A stretch of DNA of 64,000 nucleotides. It comes from Mycoplasma_N cavipharyngis. Lineage in GTDB: Bacteria; Bacillota_I; Bacilli_A; Mycoplasmatales; Mycoplasmoidaceae. The position numbers and the translations under genes are program-made. Where the stretch lies: assembly GCF_042984175.1 (NCBI RefSeq), contig NZ_CP155569.1, positions 248,001 through 312,000 on the forward strand, in the 5' to 3' direction. Positions 56,454-64,000 of this stretch are shown in pieces (position 1 is the first letter of the stretch; the number at the start of each line of letters is the position of its first letter). The notes beneath the pieces were generated by a model, which ran no database searches, was not told the origin of the DNA, and saw only the letters and a program-made list of their open reading frames with translations.

Positions 56454-56518
56454 GGTTTTAATAGTTTTTCCTTGATTACGATACTGGTTATATACTTAAT
56501 CTAAAAAACTATTTTTTA
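56454..56518 (+). repeat. H2 hairpin copy d
   Basis: ATAGTTTTT / AAAAAACTAT outer stem; inner GATTACG / CTTAATC with one mismatch; loop ATACTGGTTATATA identical to copy c. Directly followed by a tRNA-like relic at 56520. Confidence 0.75.
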
Positions 56519-56519
56519 T

Positions 56520-56603
56520 TGTGGGATATTAAGCAATTGGTTTGCTTCTTTATAGATTCATATTCTAAAATGTTAAAGGTTCAAATCCTTCTTCCTACAA
56601 CCA
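56520..56603 (+). pseudogene. Decayed initiator-tRNA-like copy with CAT anticodon
   Basis: 84 bases, TGTGGGA ... TCCTACA-A-CCA. Acceptor can still pair (with one G-T pair), D stem AAGC / GCTT, anticodon stem TAGA / TCTA with TTCATAT loop (anticodon CAT), T arm AAGG-TTCAAAT-CCTT and CCA all persist. It is seven bases too long and lies behind hairpin d just as the real initiator tRNA lies behind hairpin g. A second copy, more decayed, is at 62461. Confidence 0.6.
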
Positions 56604-56680
56604 GTTTTAATTTATTGTTTTAAAGTTTAATATCATTGAAAGATAAAAATTTAAGGTTTAAATCCTTAATAATTTTTGTT
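56604..56680 (+). pseudogene. Further tRNA relic (T-arm only)
   Basis: TAAGG-TTTAAAT-CCTTA near 56652-56668 is a well formed T arm without other arms. It sits in the place that tRNA-Asp occupies after the real initiator tRNA. The same segment recurs, weaker, at 62542-62620. Confidence 0.35.
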
Positions 56681-56687
56681 TTTTTAA

Positions 56688-56825
56688 TATAATGTTTTTG
56701 TCTTAAGAACGAATTTAACTTTAGTATGATTTAAAGACTCTGTATTAATTTACAGAGTCTTTTTTTATTATAAAAAGTTTTAATCGTTTTTAATTAATAT
56801 GATTAATCCTAAAAGATTATTTTTA
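56688..56825 (+). repeat. Structured leader unit B
   Basis: -10 TATAAT (56688), degenerate H0 (GAACGAATTTAACTTTAG), H1 AAAGACTC / GAGTCTTT around TGTATTAATTTACA (56733-56762), and H2 copy e (56775-56825: AATCG / AGATT outer, TTAATTA / TTAATCC inner). Relative to unit A, H1 has a T-to-C and A-to-G double change that keeps the pair. Followed by a tRNA-like relic without CCA (about 56831-56910). Confidence 0.65.
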
Positions 56826-56977
56826 TTGATAGAGTTATAAAGCAATTAATTAGCTTCTTTTAAAATCACAATCTGAAATTAAAAAAGTTAAAGTTCTTTC
56901 AGTAAAATAGATTTTCAATAGTAATAAAATCAAAAAAATTTAATAAAATAAATCTAATTAAAAAGGAGTAAATAAAA

Positions 56978-57844
56978 ATGAATATTGAAAAAATGAAACC
57001 AATTGTACCTCAAAATAAAACGGACATTACTTTTGGTGAGTTAGGAGAAAACTTAGGTTTTCATCCAATTATTATTTTTTATTCTGAAGGTGATGAAGAA
57101 TATTATTATTTAAAAATCAGTAACGCTGTAGATAAAAATCGGAATTTAAAAGAACCCAAATTTAATGATGTTTTCATTCCAGCAAATCCTAATGCTAAAG
57201 GTTTATTAAAAAAAGATTCTTATGTTGATCCTACTAAGATTTATCGCATTAAGGAGTCTGAACTGGATCAATATGTTAAAGAAGATGATATTTGTGGTAT
57301 TAACCAGATTGATCCAATTAAAGCATTAAGCATTTATGATGAGCTATTATATAATTTAACAAAAGATGATCCATTCTGTTCAATTATGGAAGTAAGTTAT
57401 GATCAAAATTTAAAAAAATTTACTAGTAAAACTGAATATGTTCACCCAGATTTATTGGATGATGAATGAAATAAATTACAAACAAAAATAATTGATAAAT
57501 CTGTTCAAATAAAGCAAAAATGAAATGCAAAATATCAAGCAGTTCAGTTAAAAACAAACAAAAACAATGTAAGTGTTGCTAGACCTAATCGAACTAATTT
57601 TGAATTTTGTGATTATCTTGCTAATGTAATTGTTGAAGAATTGGGAGATTATTATAAATATAGTTGATTAGAAGTTTTGCATAAAAAACTAATAGAAGCA
57701 AAAATTAAAGTTCGTCAATCAGCCCTTGATTCTAATCGACCATATACAATTGAAAATATTATCGAGTTTGAGAACTTTTTAGAAGAAAACAATTACATTC
57801 AATATCATACTTATCAAGAAATAAAAAAAAGAAGAAAAGAATAG
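56978..57844 (+). CDS. ICE cargo family, subfamily A, slightly shortened C-terminus
   Basis: 288 residues with Trp-TGA. The N-terminal domain is more diverged from the 4777/47195/60837 set (HPIIIFYSEGDEEYYYLKIS; NPNAKGLLKKDSYVDPTKIY). The middle differs and lacks the Cys/Trp-rich NFFWPAW block. TAG at 57842 replaces the GAG (Glu) of 60837 in RRKEEQ, removing the last 14 or so residues up to SNSYER; probably still functional. Function unknown, as for 47195. Confidence 0.65.
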
Positions 57845-57917
57845 CAAGCAAAAAAAAGTAAAAAATCCAATTCATATGAACGATAAGAAGTAATATTTAA
57901 TAATAGTAATTAAAAAT

Positions 57918-57943
57918 AATCAGCATTAATTGTGCTGGTTTTT
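57918..57943 (+). terminator. Intrinsic terminator (repeated cargo type)
   Basis: AATCAGCA-TTAAT-TGTGCTGGTT and TTT; one G-T wobble compared with 5745. Confidence 0.65.
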
Positions 57944-58017
57944 CATTAAATAAACTTTATTAGTTAAAATATCAATTAAAAATTTGAAGAAAGAGATAGT
58001 TTTATAAATCAAAAAAA

Positions 58018-58377
58018 GTTAATGATCTAATTAAATCAATGAATTTAATCAAGCTAAAAAGAAAAGAATGTGATCAATTTATTAAGCAGTGAATTCAAGA
58101 ATTTAATCAATTTTTAGCAACCCAAAACTTAAAAAATATCTTAATCAGCATTGATTCACCAATTATCATTAACTTAAAAAAATAATTTCATTATTAATAA
58201 TAAATTTGGAATCAACAACTTATATCATTTATCTCAAAGTATTGGTTGTTGAATTGAAACTTTTATTGCTAATAAAATTAAAAATCCACTTAAAAATCGT
58301 GTTTTTAAAATCGATAATTTTATTAATTTAATTAATAAAAATTTAAAAAAATTGTTTGTATTTAACTGATTAAGATA
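58018..58377 (+). pseudogene. ICE transposase C-terminal relic
   Basis: Encodes DLIKSMNLIKLKRKECDQFI, LATQNLKNILISIDSPIIIN and later YHLSQSIGC, FIANKIKNPLKNRVFKIDNF, as in residues about 355-470 of the intact transposase, with a frame break after INLKK near 58180. Confidence 0.8.
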
Positions 58378-58829
58378 TAAAAAAATCAAAAAGAGATTTG
58401 TGACAGTTTTTGTGTTGTGAAAAAATTTAGATAAATAAAGGGTTTTAAGGAAAATAAAATAACTTTTGTACAAAGTTTTGTGGCTTAAGTGATATTTTTT
58501 TATCAAGAATTTTAAATTTTTTTAGAAAATGATCGATTAAGATTTTTAAATTTATATCACTATAAAATGATTTATCTTTGAATAATTCATTTATGTTTTA
58601 AATTTTTTATTAAATAAAAATATCTTATAAAAATGTTATGAATTACTTTTTTAAAACAAAATTATTCACAACTAATTAAATTTGAAAAACTGAATGTAAT
58701 TAAGATATTAATAATTTATCAAAAGCATTTATTAACTTGTCAATATTTGTTATTATAACTTTAATTAAATATTAATACGTTAAAAGTAGTATAATAGTTG
58801 ATATTATACGGACAAAACACAAATATTAT
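58378..58829. other. Intergenic, ICE right-end relic and ABC promoter
   Basis: To about 58530 related to 52680-52780. From there AT-rich with no coding frame. A direct repeat GGACAAAACACAAA at 58810 and 58831 spans the ABC start; the second copy includes the first codons of the gene. A TATAAT-like box lies at 58790-58795. Confidence 0.5.
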
Positions 58830-59750
58830 ATGGACAAAACACAAAAAGATATTGTCTTACAAATAGATAATTTAAATAAAAAATTTGGTCAATTTCAAGC
58901 TTTGAAAAATTTAACTTTTAGCGTTCAAAAAGGAGAACTTTTTGGTTTTTTAGGAGTCAATGGCGCTGGAAAAACAACCACTTTAAATATTGTTTTAGGT
59001 TTTTTAAAAGCAGATTCAGGAAACGTATTAATTAATAACAAAAATGTCGATGATTTTCCAGAATATATTCGCAATCAAATTGGTATTGTTTTTCAAAATT
59101 CTATTCTTGATGATTATTTATCTGTTAAAGAAAATCTTTATGAAAAAGCTTGTTTATATTTAAAAGATAAAAAAGAAGTCATTAAAAATAAAGTACAAGA
59201 ATTAATTAATTTATTTGAGTTAAATGAATTTGAAAAGAAACTTTACAAAGATTTATCAGGTGGTCAAAAAAGAAGAGTAGATTTAGCCAGAGCGCTTGTT
59301 CATTCTCCAGATATTTTATTTTTAGATGAACCAACAACTGGACTTGATCCAAATTCACGAAAATTAGTTTGAAAAATTTTGAATAATTTACGCAAACAAA
59401 AATTATTAACAATTATTTTAACTACTCATTATATGGAAGAAGCAACTAATTGCGATCATGTTATTGTGCTACATAAAGGAGAAATTCTTGCACAAGGAAC
59501 AGTTGATGATTTAAAAAATAAATATACCTATGCTAGATTAAAAATTTATTCGAAAAAAAATAATAATCTTGAAGAATACATTCAAAAAACTAATAAAGAA
59601 TTTGTATTTCAAAACAATTGTTATGTTATTAATTTTAAAAATACCAAACAAATTAGTGATTATCTTTATAAACATCATCAAACCTTTAATGATATTGAAA
59701 TCATTAAAGGTGATATGGATGATGTATTTATTTCAATAGTGAGTAAATAA
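58830..59750 (+). CDS. ABC transporter ATP-binding protein (ABC-2 exporter type)
   Basis: 306 residues. Walker A GVNGAGKT (G42-T49), Q-loop IGIVFQNSILDD, signature LSGGQKRRVDLARA (from about 141), Walker B ILFLDEPTTGLDP, switch His TTHYMEEA. The C-terminal 80 residues are the DUF4162-like extension of drug or antibiotic exporters (CcmA/DrrA type). Pairs with the membrane gene nine bases downstream. Substrate unknown. The ATG lies in a 24-base tandem repeat, so a start at 58830 is the only one with the full N-terminus. Confidence 0.92.
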
Positions 59751-59759
59751 GGAGAGTTT

Positions 59760-60644
59760 ATGGGTACTTATATTTTATTTAGAAGACAATTTGTTTCTTT
59801 ATGAAATCAAAAGTTTCGTTTTTTCTTTCGTTTATTTGTTCCAATATTTGTTTTTTTATTTTTATTATTAATTTTTAATTTAGTTTCAATGGAACGTGAA
59901 CCCACATTATTAGCAAGAGAAAATTTTCAATTCGGAACAGGATTAATTTTTTTAACTACTATTACTAATAGTTTTTCATTAACTGTGGTTCAAATTCAAG
60001 ATAATATTAATAATACTATTAATGATATTAAAGTGACTCCAATTAAACATTGAAAAATTAGATATAGTTATTTTTTGTTTAATTTTGCAATTAACTTTAT
60101 CACTACTTTATTTGTGTTTATGATCTTTATTATTTTCGTTATAGGTTTTGATTATAGTCAAATTGTTAATATTTTAAATTCATCAAAAGTGTCTTTAAGC
60201 TTTTTATTAATGGTTTTTGGAACATTGTTTGGTTCACTAATTTTTCCAATTTTGTTATCACGTTTAAAATCTCTTACTCTTTATCAAGCCTTAAATATTA
60301 TGGTTTTTTTATTTGGCGGATATCTTATCGGTTCATTTTTTCCACTTTCATATTATCCTGCTTGATTAAGATCGTTTTGTTCTATTATTCCATCAACCCA
60401 TTTACTTCAAGTTACTAGACACACATTTTATCTTGGAACTTTAAATGAGGCTTCTAATTTAGTTTTAAATCCAATTAGTTTATTTAATTACAATATTTCA
60501 GTTGCTTCAAGTTTAATTTATGTCTCCTTGTGAGTTTTATCTTTATTTTGAATCAATATTTTTCTTGATAAAATCATTCTAGGTTGAAATAGAGTTAAAA
60601 AATATTTAAAAGAATATTTTAAAAAATCATTAAAAGAACAATAA
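59760..60644 (+). CDS. ABC-2 type transporter permease
   Basis: 294 residues, six membrane segments (for example LFVPIFVFLFLLLIFNLVS, FAINFITTLFVFMIFIIFVI, LSFLLMVFGTLFGSLIFPIL, MVFLFGGYLIGSFF, SLIYVSLWVLSLFWINIFL) and the ABC-2 motif around FPLSYYPAWLRSFCSIIPST. RBS AAGGAG six bases before ATG. Dimerises and works with the ATPase above to export an unknown compound. Confidence 0.9.
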
Positions 60645-60836
60645 CTAAGTTTAAACATATGAAAATAAAATTTTTAATATTTTAAATGTTGATTTAAATC
60701 AAAATAGAGCATGAAATAATTATTGAAAAATTATATTTATGTTTATTAAGTGCTCATTTTTTTATTAAAAATTCAATAAAATTATTCAATATAAAAATTT
60801 AATAAAATAAATCTAATTAAAAAGGAGTAAATAAAA

Positions 60837-61760
60837 ATGAATATTGAAAAAATGAAGCCAATTTTTACTAAAAATAAAACTGACATTACTTTTAGTGAGT
60901 TCGGAGAAAACTTAGGTTTTCATCCAATTATTATTTTTTATTCTCAAGGTGATGATGAATATTATTATTTAAAAATTCGTAGTGCTAGACATCGTGATGG
61001 AAGATTTAAAGAACCTAATTTTAATGATGTTTTTCTTCCTGCAAATCCTAATGCTAAAGGCATATTAAAAAAGGATTCTTATGTTGATCCTACTAAGATT
61101 TATCACATTAAAAGGTCTGAACTTGATCAATATGTAAAAGAAGATGATATTTGTGGTATTAACCAAATTGATCCAATTAAAGGATTAGATATTTATTATG
61201 AGGTATTACGTAACTTAAATCAAGAACCGCCCTTTTGTTCAATAATGAAAGTCAGTTTTGATCAAAATTTAAATAAATTTATTAGTAAAACCGAGTATGC
61301 TCATGAAGAATTATTAAATCATGAATGAAGATTATTACAAAAAGAAATAGAGGAAGAATCTTCTGAAATCAAGGAGAAGTGAAGGAATGAATTTGAAAAT
61401 TTGAAAAAAACCGTTCATGAAAACGCTCCTAACTTTTTTTGACCTGAATGAACTAACAAACGGTTTTGTGAAGATTTTGCTTGTTGTATTTCCACAGAAG
61501 TAAAATATTATTGAAATGACTTTTTTTCATCACATGAGCCCTTAGATGCAATTTATGAAAAGTTACGTGATCAAAAAATTAATGTTCGTAGATCAGCTTC
61601 TGATCCTAATCGACCATATACAATCGAAAATATTATCGAGTTTGAAAACTTTTTAGAAGAAAACAATTACATTCAGTATTATACTTATGAAGAAATGAAA
61701 AAAAGAAGAAAAGAAGAGCAAGCAGAAAAAACCAAAAAATCCAATTCATACGAACGATAA
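60837..61760 (+). CDS. ICE cargo family, subfamily A (intact)
   Basis: 307 residues with Trp-TGA. RBS AAAGGAG. N-terminal domain a mosaic: first 30 residues equal 47195, then HPIIIFYSQGDDEYYYLKIR as in 56978; C-terminal half as in 47195 with NFFWPEWTNKRFCEDFACCI and RRSASDPNRPYTIENIIEFE. Such mosaics suggest recombination between copies. Ends SNSYER. Function unknown. Confidence 0.7.
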
Positions 61761-61791
61761 GAAGTAATATTTAATAATAGTAATTAAAAAA

Positions 61792-61819
61792 AATCAGCAT
61801 TAATTGTGCTGATTTTTTT
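61792..61819 (+). terminator. Intrinsic terminator (repeated cargo type)
   Basis: AATCAGCA-TTAAT-TGTGCTGATT followed by TTTTT. Confidence 0.8.
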
Positions 61820-61873
61820 ATCAAACAAACATTATTTAAAAGATATTAATTAAGTATTTGAAGTAATAATTTC

Positions 61874-62248
61874 ATGAATCAAAGATATTTAAATAATTAT
61901 CAGATTTTCAATAGTCAAACTAAGTTGAAAATAGTGCAATTAATGAGAAATTTATGGGATAAATACTTTAATAATCTTGAATTAAAACGAAAGATTTTTA
62001 ATCGATTAAAAAAAATAAATAAAAGTAAACCTAAAAATAATCTAGAACCAGAATTAAATACTAATGATTATGTCAGTTGACAATATGAATTAGTTGATGA
62101 TTTTTTATATTGATTAATTCGTTCTGAATTAAAAATCAAACTTCGTTTTAAAGAGTATGTATCTAAAAAAATTTGAAGTGATGAGTTCAATAAAGAAGTT
62201 TTAGTTAGGCTTAGAAAATATACTTTTTTAATCAAAAATCATTTTTAA
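61874..62248 (+). pseudogene. Truncated ICE transposase (N-terminal 124 codons)
   Basis: Residues from about 10 on are almost identical to the N-terminus of the intact transposase (TKLKIVQLMRNLWDKYFNNL; SELKIKLRFKEYVSKKIWSD), ending after KYTFL with a new tail IKNHF and TAA at 62246. It keeps no catalytic residues. Frame uses TGA as Trp. If expressed it might bind element ends without cutting. Confidence 0.85.
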
Positions 62249-62279
62249 AAAATTTTTATTAAATTTTTTATTTATTTAA

Positions 62280-62457
62280 TATAATAACACTGTGTTTAGA
62301 TAAAGGAAGTATCCTTAATCTTTAGCAACCTTAATAAGATTTTTGTATTAATTTACATAATCTGTTTTTCCGTGTAGTATCTTTTACTCTCCTGTTTTTT
62401 TAAGGTTATAATAGTTTTTCTTTGTTTGATTTATTTGATCTAAAAAGCTATTTTTTA
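62280..62457 (+). repeat. Structured leader unit C
   Basis: -10 TATAAT (62280), altered H0 (AAGGAAGTATCCTT plus TTTAGCA), H1 AGATT / AATCT around TTGTATTAATTTACAT (62337-62363), and H2 copy f (62403-62457, outer ATAGTTTTT / AAAAAGCTAT). Followed directly by a tRNA relic. Confidence 0.6.
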
Positions 62458-62460
62458 TAT

Positions 62461-62541
62461 TGTGGGATGTTAAGTAATTAATAGTTTCTTTTAAAATCAC
62501 ATTTTGAAAGTTAAAGGTTCAAATCTTTCTTCCTACAACCA
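62461..62541 (+). pseudogene. Decayed initiator-tRNA-like copy
   Basis: TGTGGGA ... TCCTACA-A-CCA with T arm AAAGG-TTCAAAT-CTTTC, as in 56520, but D and anticodon stems are lost (AAAATCACATTTTG). Flanks (H2 before, AGTTTTAATTTATTGTTTTAAA after) are also shared with 56520, so this is a segmental duplicate. Confidence 0.6.
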
Positions 62542-62675
62542 GTTTTAATTTATTGTTTTAAAATTTAATATCATTAAAAGATAAAAGTTTGAAGTTAAAA
62601 TTTTGATAATTCTTATCTTTTTTTAATTATTTAAGAGAATTTAAAAAATTTTTGTGAAATTTTTATTTCTTTTAA

Positions 62676-62818
62676 TATAATAGTAATGTGCTAAATACGA
62701 ACCTAACTTTAGCATATTTGAAAGATTTTGTATTAATTTACATAATCTTTCTTTTATTTTAAATAGGTTTTGGTAGTTTTTCCTTAATTAAAATAATTAA
62801 TCTAAAAAGCTATTTTTA
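62676..62818 (+). promoter_or_regulatory. Structured leader unit D in front of the initiator tRNA gene
   Basis: -10 TATAAT (62676-62681); H0 TGCTAAA / TTTAGCA (62689-62714) with loop TACGAACCTAAC; H1 AAAGATTttgtattaatttacatAATCTTT (62721-62750) then CTTTTATTTT; H2 copy g (62764-62818), outer TAGTTTTT / AAAAAGCTA, inner TTAATTA / TAATTAA, then TTTTT. The tRNA begins two bases later. H1 and H2 both look like intrinsic terminators, so the tRNA transcript would need read-through or processing. Confidence 0.65.
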
Positions 62819-62820
62819 AT

Positions 62821-62897
62821 CGCGGGATAGAGCAGTTGGTCAGCTCGTCAGGCTCATAATCTGAAGGTCGGAGGTTCGAATCCTTCTCCCGCAACCA
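62821..62897 (+). tRNA. Initiator tRNA-Met (CAT)
   Basis: 77 bases with CCA. C1 faces A72 (CGCGGGA / TCCCGCA), the unpaired first position that marks an initiator. Anticodon stem TCAGG / TCTGA with loop CTCATAA: bottom pairs A-T, G-C, G-T instead of the three G-C pairs usual in initiators; variants of the three G-C pairs are known in some mycoplasmas. First tRNA of a Met-Asp-Phe group. Confidence 0.93.
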
Positions 62898-62902
62898 TTT
62901 TT

Positions 62903-62979
62903 GGAATTGTAGTGTAGAGACCTAACACGCCACTCTGTCACAGTGGAGATCGCGGGTTTGAATCCCGTCAGTTCCGCCA
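62903..62979 (+). tRNA. tRNA-Asp (GTC)
   Basis: Acceptor GGAATTG / CAGTTCC, discriminator G, CCA encoded, anticodon stem CCACT / AGTGG with loop CTGTCAC. Confidence 0.95.
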
Positions 62980-62985
62980 TTTTAT

Positions 62986-63051
62986 GAATCTGTAATTTGT
63001 TTGGTATAAAATACCGTGGAAATTTTGATAGTTCGATTCTATCCAGATTCT
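62986..63051 (+). pseudogene. tRNA-like relic with intact acceptor and T arm
   Basis: Seven-pair acceptor GAATCTG / CAGATTC and T arm GATAG-TTCGATT-CTATC are perfect, but the molecule has only 66 bases, the CCA reads TAG, and the middle (AAAAT-ACCGTGGAA-ATTTT) makes an abnormal nine-base loop. The loop CCGTGGA hints at a former His (GTG) anticodon; weak. Confidence 0.5.
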
Positions 63052-63062
63052 ATAGTTTATTT

Positions 63063-63138
63063 GGAATTGTATGATTGTATAATTTTTATGATATAATCTT
63101 GTGACAAGCAACACCAAGTTGAAATCTCAACAGTTCCA
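63063..63138 (+). pseudogene. tRNA-Asp-like relic
   Basis: GGAATTG ... CAGTTCC-A is the same acceptor as tRNA-Asp at 62903 and the length is similar (76), but D, anticodon and T arms no longer fold (ATAATTTTTATGATATAATC in the middle) and CCA is CAT. Confidence 0.5.
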
Positions 63139-63143
63139 TTTTT

Positions 63144-63219
63144 GGCTTTGTAGCTCAGTCGGTAGAGCAACGGACTGAAGATCCGTGTGTCGGCAGTTCG
63201 ATTCTGCCCGAAGCCACCA
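63144..63219 (+). tRNA. tRNA-Phe (GAA)
   Basis: Acceptor GGCTTTG / CGAAGCC, CCA encoded, anticodon stem CGGA / TCCG region with loop CTGAAGA. 76 bases. Confidence 0.95.
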
Positions 63220-64000
63220 TTTTATTGATAGATTCTTTATTAATATCAAAATTAATTAGTTTTTCATTCTAATTATTTTGTTGTACTCATTTTTAATAAA
63301 ATTCAGATAACAAGTAATATATAGAAACAAACTTTATTAGTAACATTTTATTTCTAAATTTATTCATTGTCTTGGTTATCTTTTAATAGTAAGTCTGATT
63401 CTTAAGAAATTTCATTTAACCTTTTTAGCTATTTTTCGCATTTTTTGTGAGAAAAATAGTTTTTGTTTAATGATTGCGTCCTTGTTTATTTAATTCATAA
63501 TTTAATTTATTCTTTTTAAAATTATTATTTTTTAAAGTTTTAAAATACACAACCAACTTATTATCCTCTTTAATTTTTCAGTTTAAAAGTCCTTTCGAAA
63601 AAATAACTTTTTTGTTACATCAAATATATTTTTCTAATTCTAAAGATCTGTAATTTAAGTCTCTCTTTAAATACTAAAACCTTTTTTTATCCATAAAATT
63701 CCTCGATCTTTTAATTAATCTCTATTTTATTTTTATTACTTTCATTTAATTACCTATTTAAACTAGTCTATAAAACTTTTTAAATATTTAAGAATCAGAT
63801 GTCACAAGTTGGAATAAGTTATAATATACCTTTTTAATTTTTAATTGTTTTTTAGTTTTTCTTATTTTTTTATTCTTTTAAGTTATTAATAAACTAAAAC
63901 GTTTCTATATTAAAATCAATTAAAGAACCAGCATTGTTAAAGATGCTGGTTCTTTTTGTTGAATATCTATTCTAATCTCTAGTTATATTTAAGCAAATTA
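63220..64000. other. AT-rich noncoding region with a strong terminator
   Basis: No believable coding frame on either strand and no tRNA. Near 63920 there is a strong hairpin (separate entry). The stretch may be the promoter side of genes beyond the window. Confidence 0.5.
63922..63957 (+). terminator. Strong intrinsic terminator
   Basis: AAAGAACCAGCAT / ATGCTGGTTCTTT (one-base offset) with short loop TGTTAAAG and T run. No gene adjoins it in the window; symmetrical enough to work on both strands. Confidence 0.85.

Larger units (their letters stand above)
55628..56977. other. Noncoding block with repeated structured leaders and tRNA relics
   Basis: 1.35 kb between tRNA-Ser and the cargo gene at 56978. 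It holds five copies (a-e) of one extended hairpin, two promoter-hairpin leader units, two or more tRNA relics, and a possible small minus-strand ORF (55922-56020). No protein gene on the plus strand. Confidence 0.7.
56920..58530 (+). mobile_element. ICE remnant (cargo gene plus transposase C-terminus)
   Basis: Contains the cargo leader AATTTAATAAAATAAATCTA, a subfamily-A cargo gene, the cargo-type terminator, a transposase C-terminal relic, and right-end sequence AGATAAATAAAGGGTTTT shared with 52695. No conjugation genes. Confidence 0.7.
60790..62250 (+). mobile_element. ICE remnant (cargo gene plus transposase N-terminus)
   Basis: Starts with the shared cargo leader (AATTTAATAAAATAAATCTA), carries an intact subfamily-A gene, the cargo-type terminator, and the first quarter of the transposase, and ends where leader unit C begins. 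Complementary in content to the remnant at 56920-58530, which has the transposase C-terminus. Confidence 0.7.

Noticed and set aside
56520..56603. Functional extra initiator or Met tRNA
   Set aside because: Seven bases too long, weak stems, part of a segment whose second copy (62461) is clearly decayed; kept as a relic, though expression is not excluded.
58234..58506. Minus-strand 90-codon ORF
   Set aside because: Antisense to the transposase C-terminal relic; composition dominated by Leu/Ile/Phe/Lys.
1..64000. CRISPR array
   Set aside because: No regularly spaced identical repeats with unique spacers and no cas genes; the repeats found are hairpins, tRNA relics and ICE copies.

Overview
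The window is about 75-80% A+T and is mycoplasma-type DNA (Mollicutes). The gene for nearly every long protein reads through many in-frame TGA codons that must be tryptophan (genetic code 4), and most genes are only continuous once TGA is read as Trp. I cannot name the species. Gene content (F1-like ATPase cluster, pyruvate dehydrogenase operon, P80-type lipoprotein, mycoplasma-type conjugative element) is typical of Mycoplasma sensu lato.

Layout. 1-3963: end of an F1-like (X0-associated) ATPase beta-like subunit gene, then a large membrane-anchored protein gene broken by an in-frame TAG. 4020-7760: decayed remnant of a mycoplasma integrative conjugative element (ICE) carrying two broken cargo genes. 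7788-12599 (-): a single-chain Type ISP-like restriction-modification gene broken by one TAA. 13583-18714: pyruvate dehydrogenase operon (E1-alpha, E1-beta, E2, E3); E2 has a duplicated subunit-binding domain. 18836-22616: hypothetical gene, degenerate HemW-like gene, lipoate-protein ligase, CPBP membrane protease. 22810-30779: mostly minus-strand genes (lipoprotein, rplL, rplJ with an attenuator leader, two membrane/surface proteins) plus one plus-strand Mrr-like nuclease-fold gene.

About 30900-52930: an apparently near-complete ICE. It encodes small OB-like proteins, a VirD4/TraG coupling protein, a VirB4/TraE ATPase, a lipoprotein, a VirB2-like pilin, a VirB6-like membrane protein, a 1301-residue surface protein, three cargo paralogs of one family (possibly MazF/PemK-like fold), and a UPF0236-type DDE transposase at the right end. 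One gene inside it (42110-42652) runs on the opposite strand. Two more ICE remnants (56.9-58.5 kb and 60.8-62.25 kb) carry further cargo paralogs and transposase fragments.

53401-64000: a DAACS-type symporter gene, a five-tRNA array (Cys, Arg, Pro, Met, Ser), an ABC exporter pair, and a second tRNA group (initiator Met, Asp, Phe). The tRNA-side noncoding DNA holds a repeated structured leader: promoter-like -10 box plus up to three hairpins with compensatory base changes. One intact copy lies directly in front of the initiator tRNA gene; other copies precede decayed tRNA copies and are separated by the ICE remnants. This leader family and the tRNA graveyard around it are the most unusual material in the window.

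How the genes work together: lplA next to the PDH operon supplies lipoate to E2; the ICE genes form a conjugation channel (coupling ATPase, VirB4 ATPase, pilin, VirB6) moved by the transposase. Several genes in the window are decaying (in-frame stops, single-base frameshifts).
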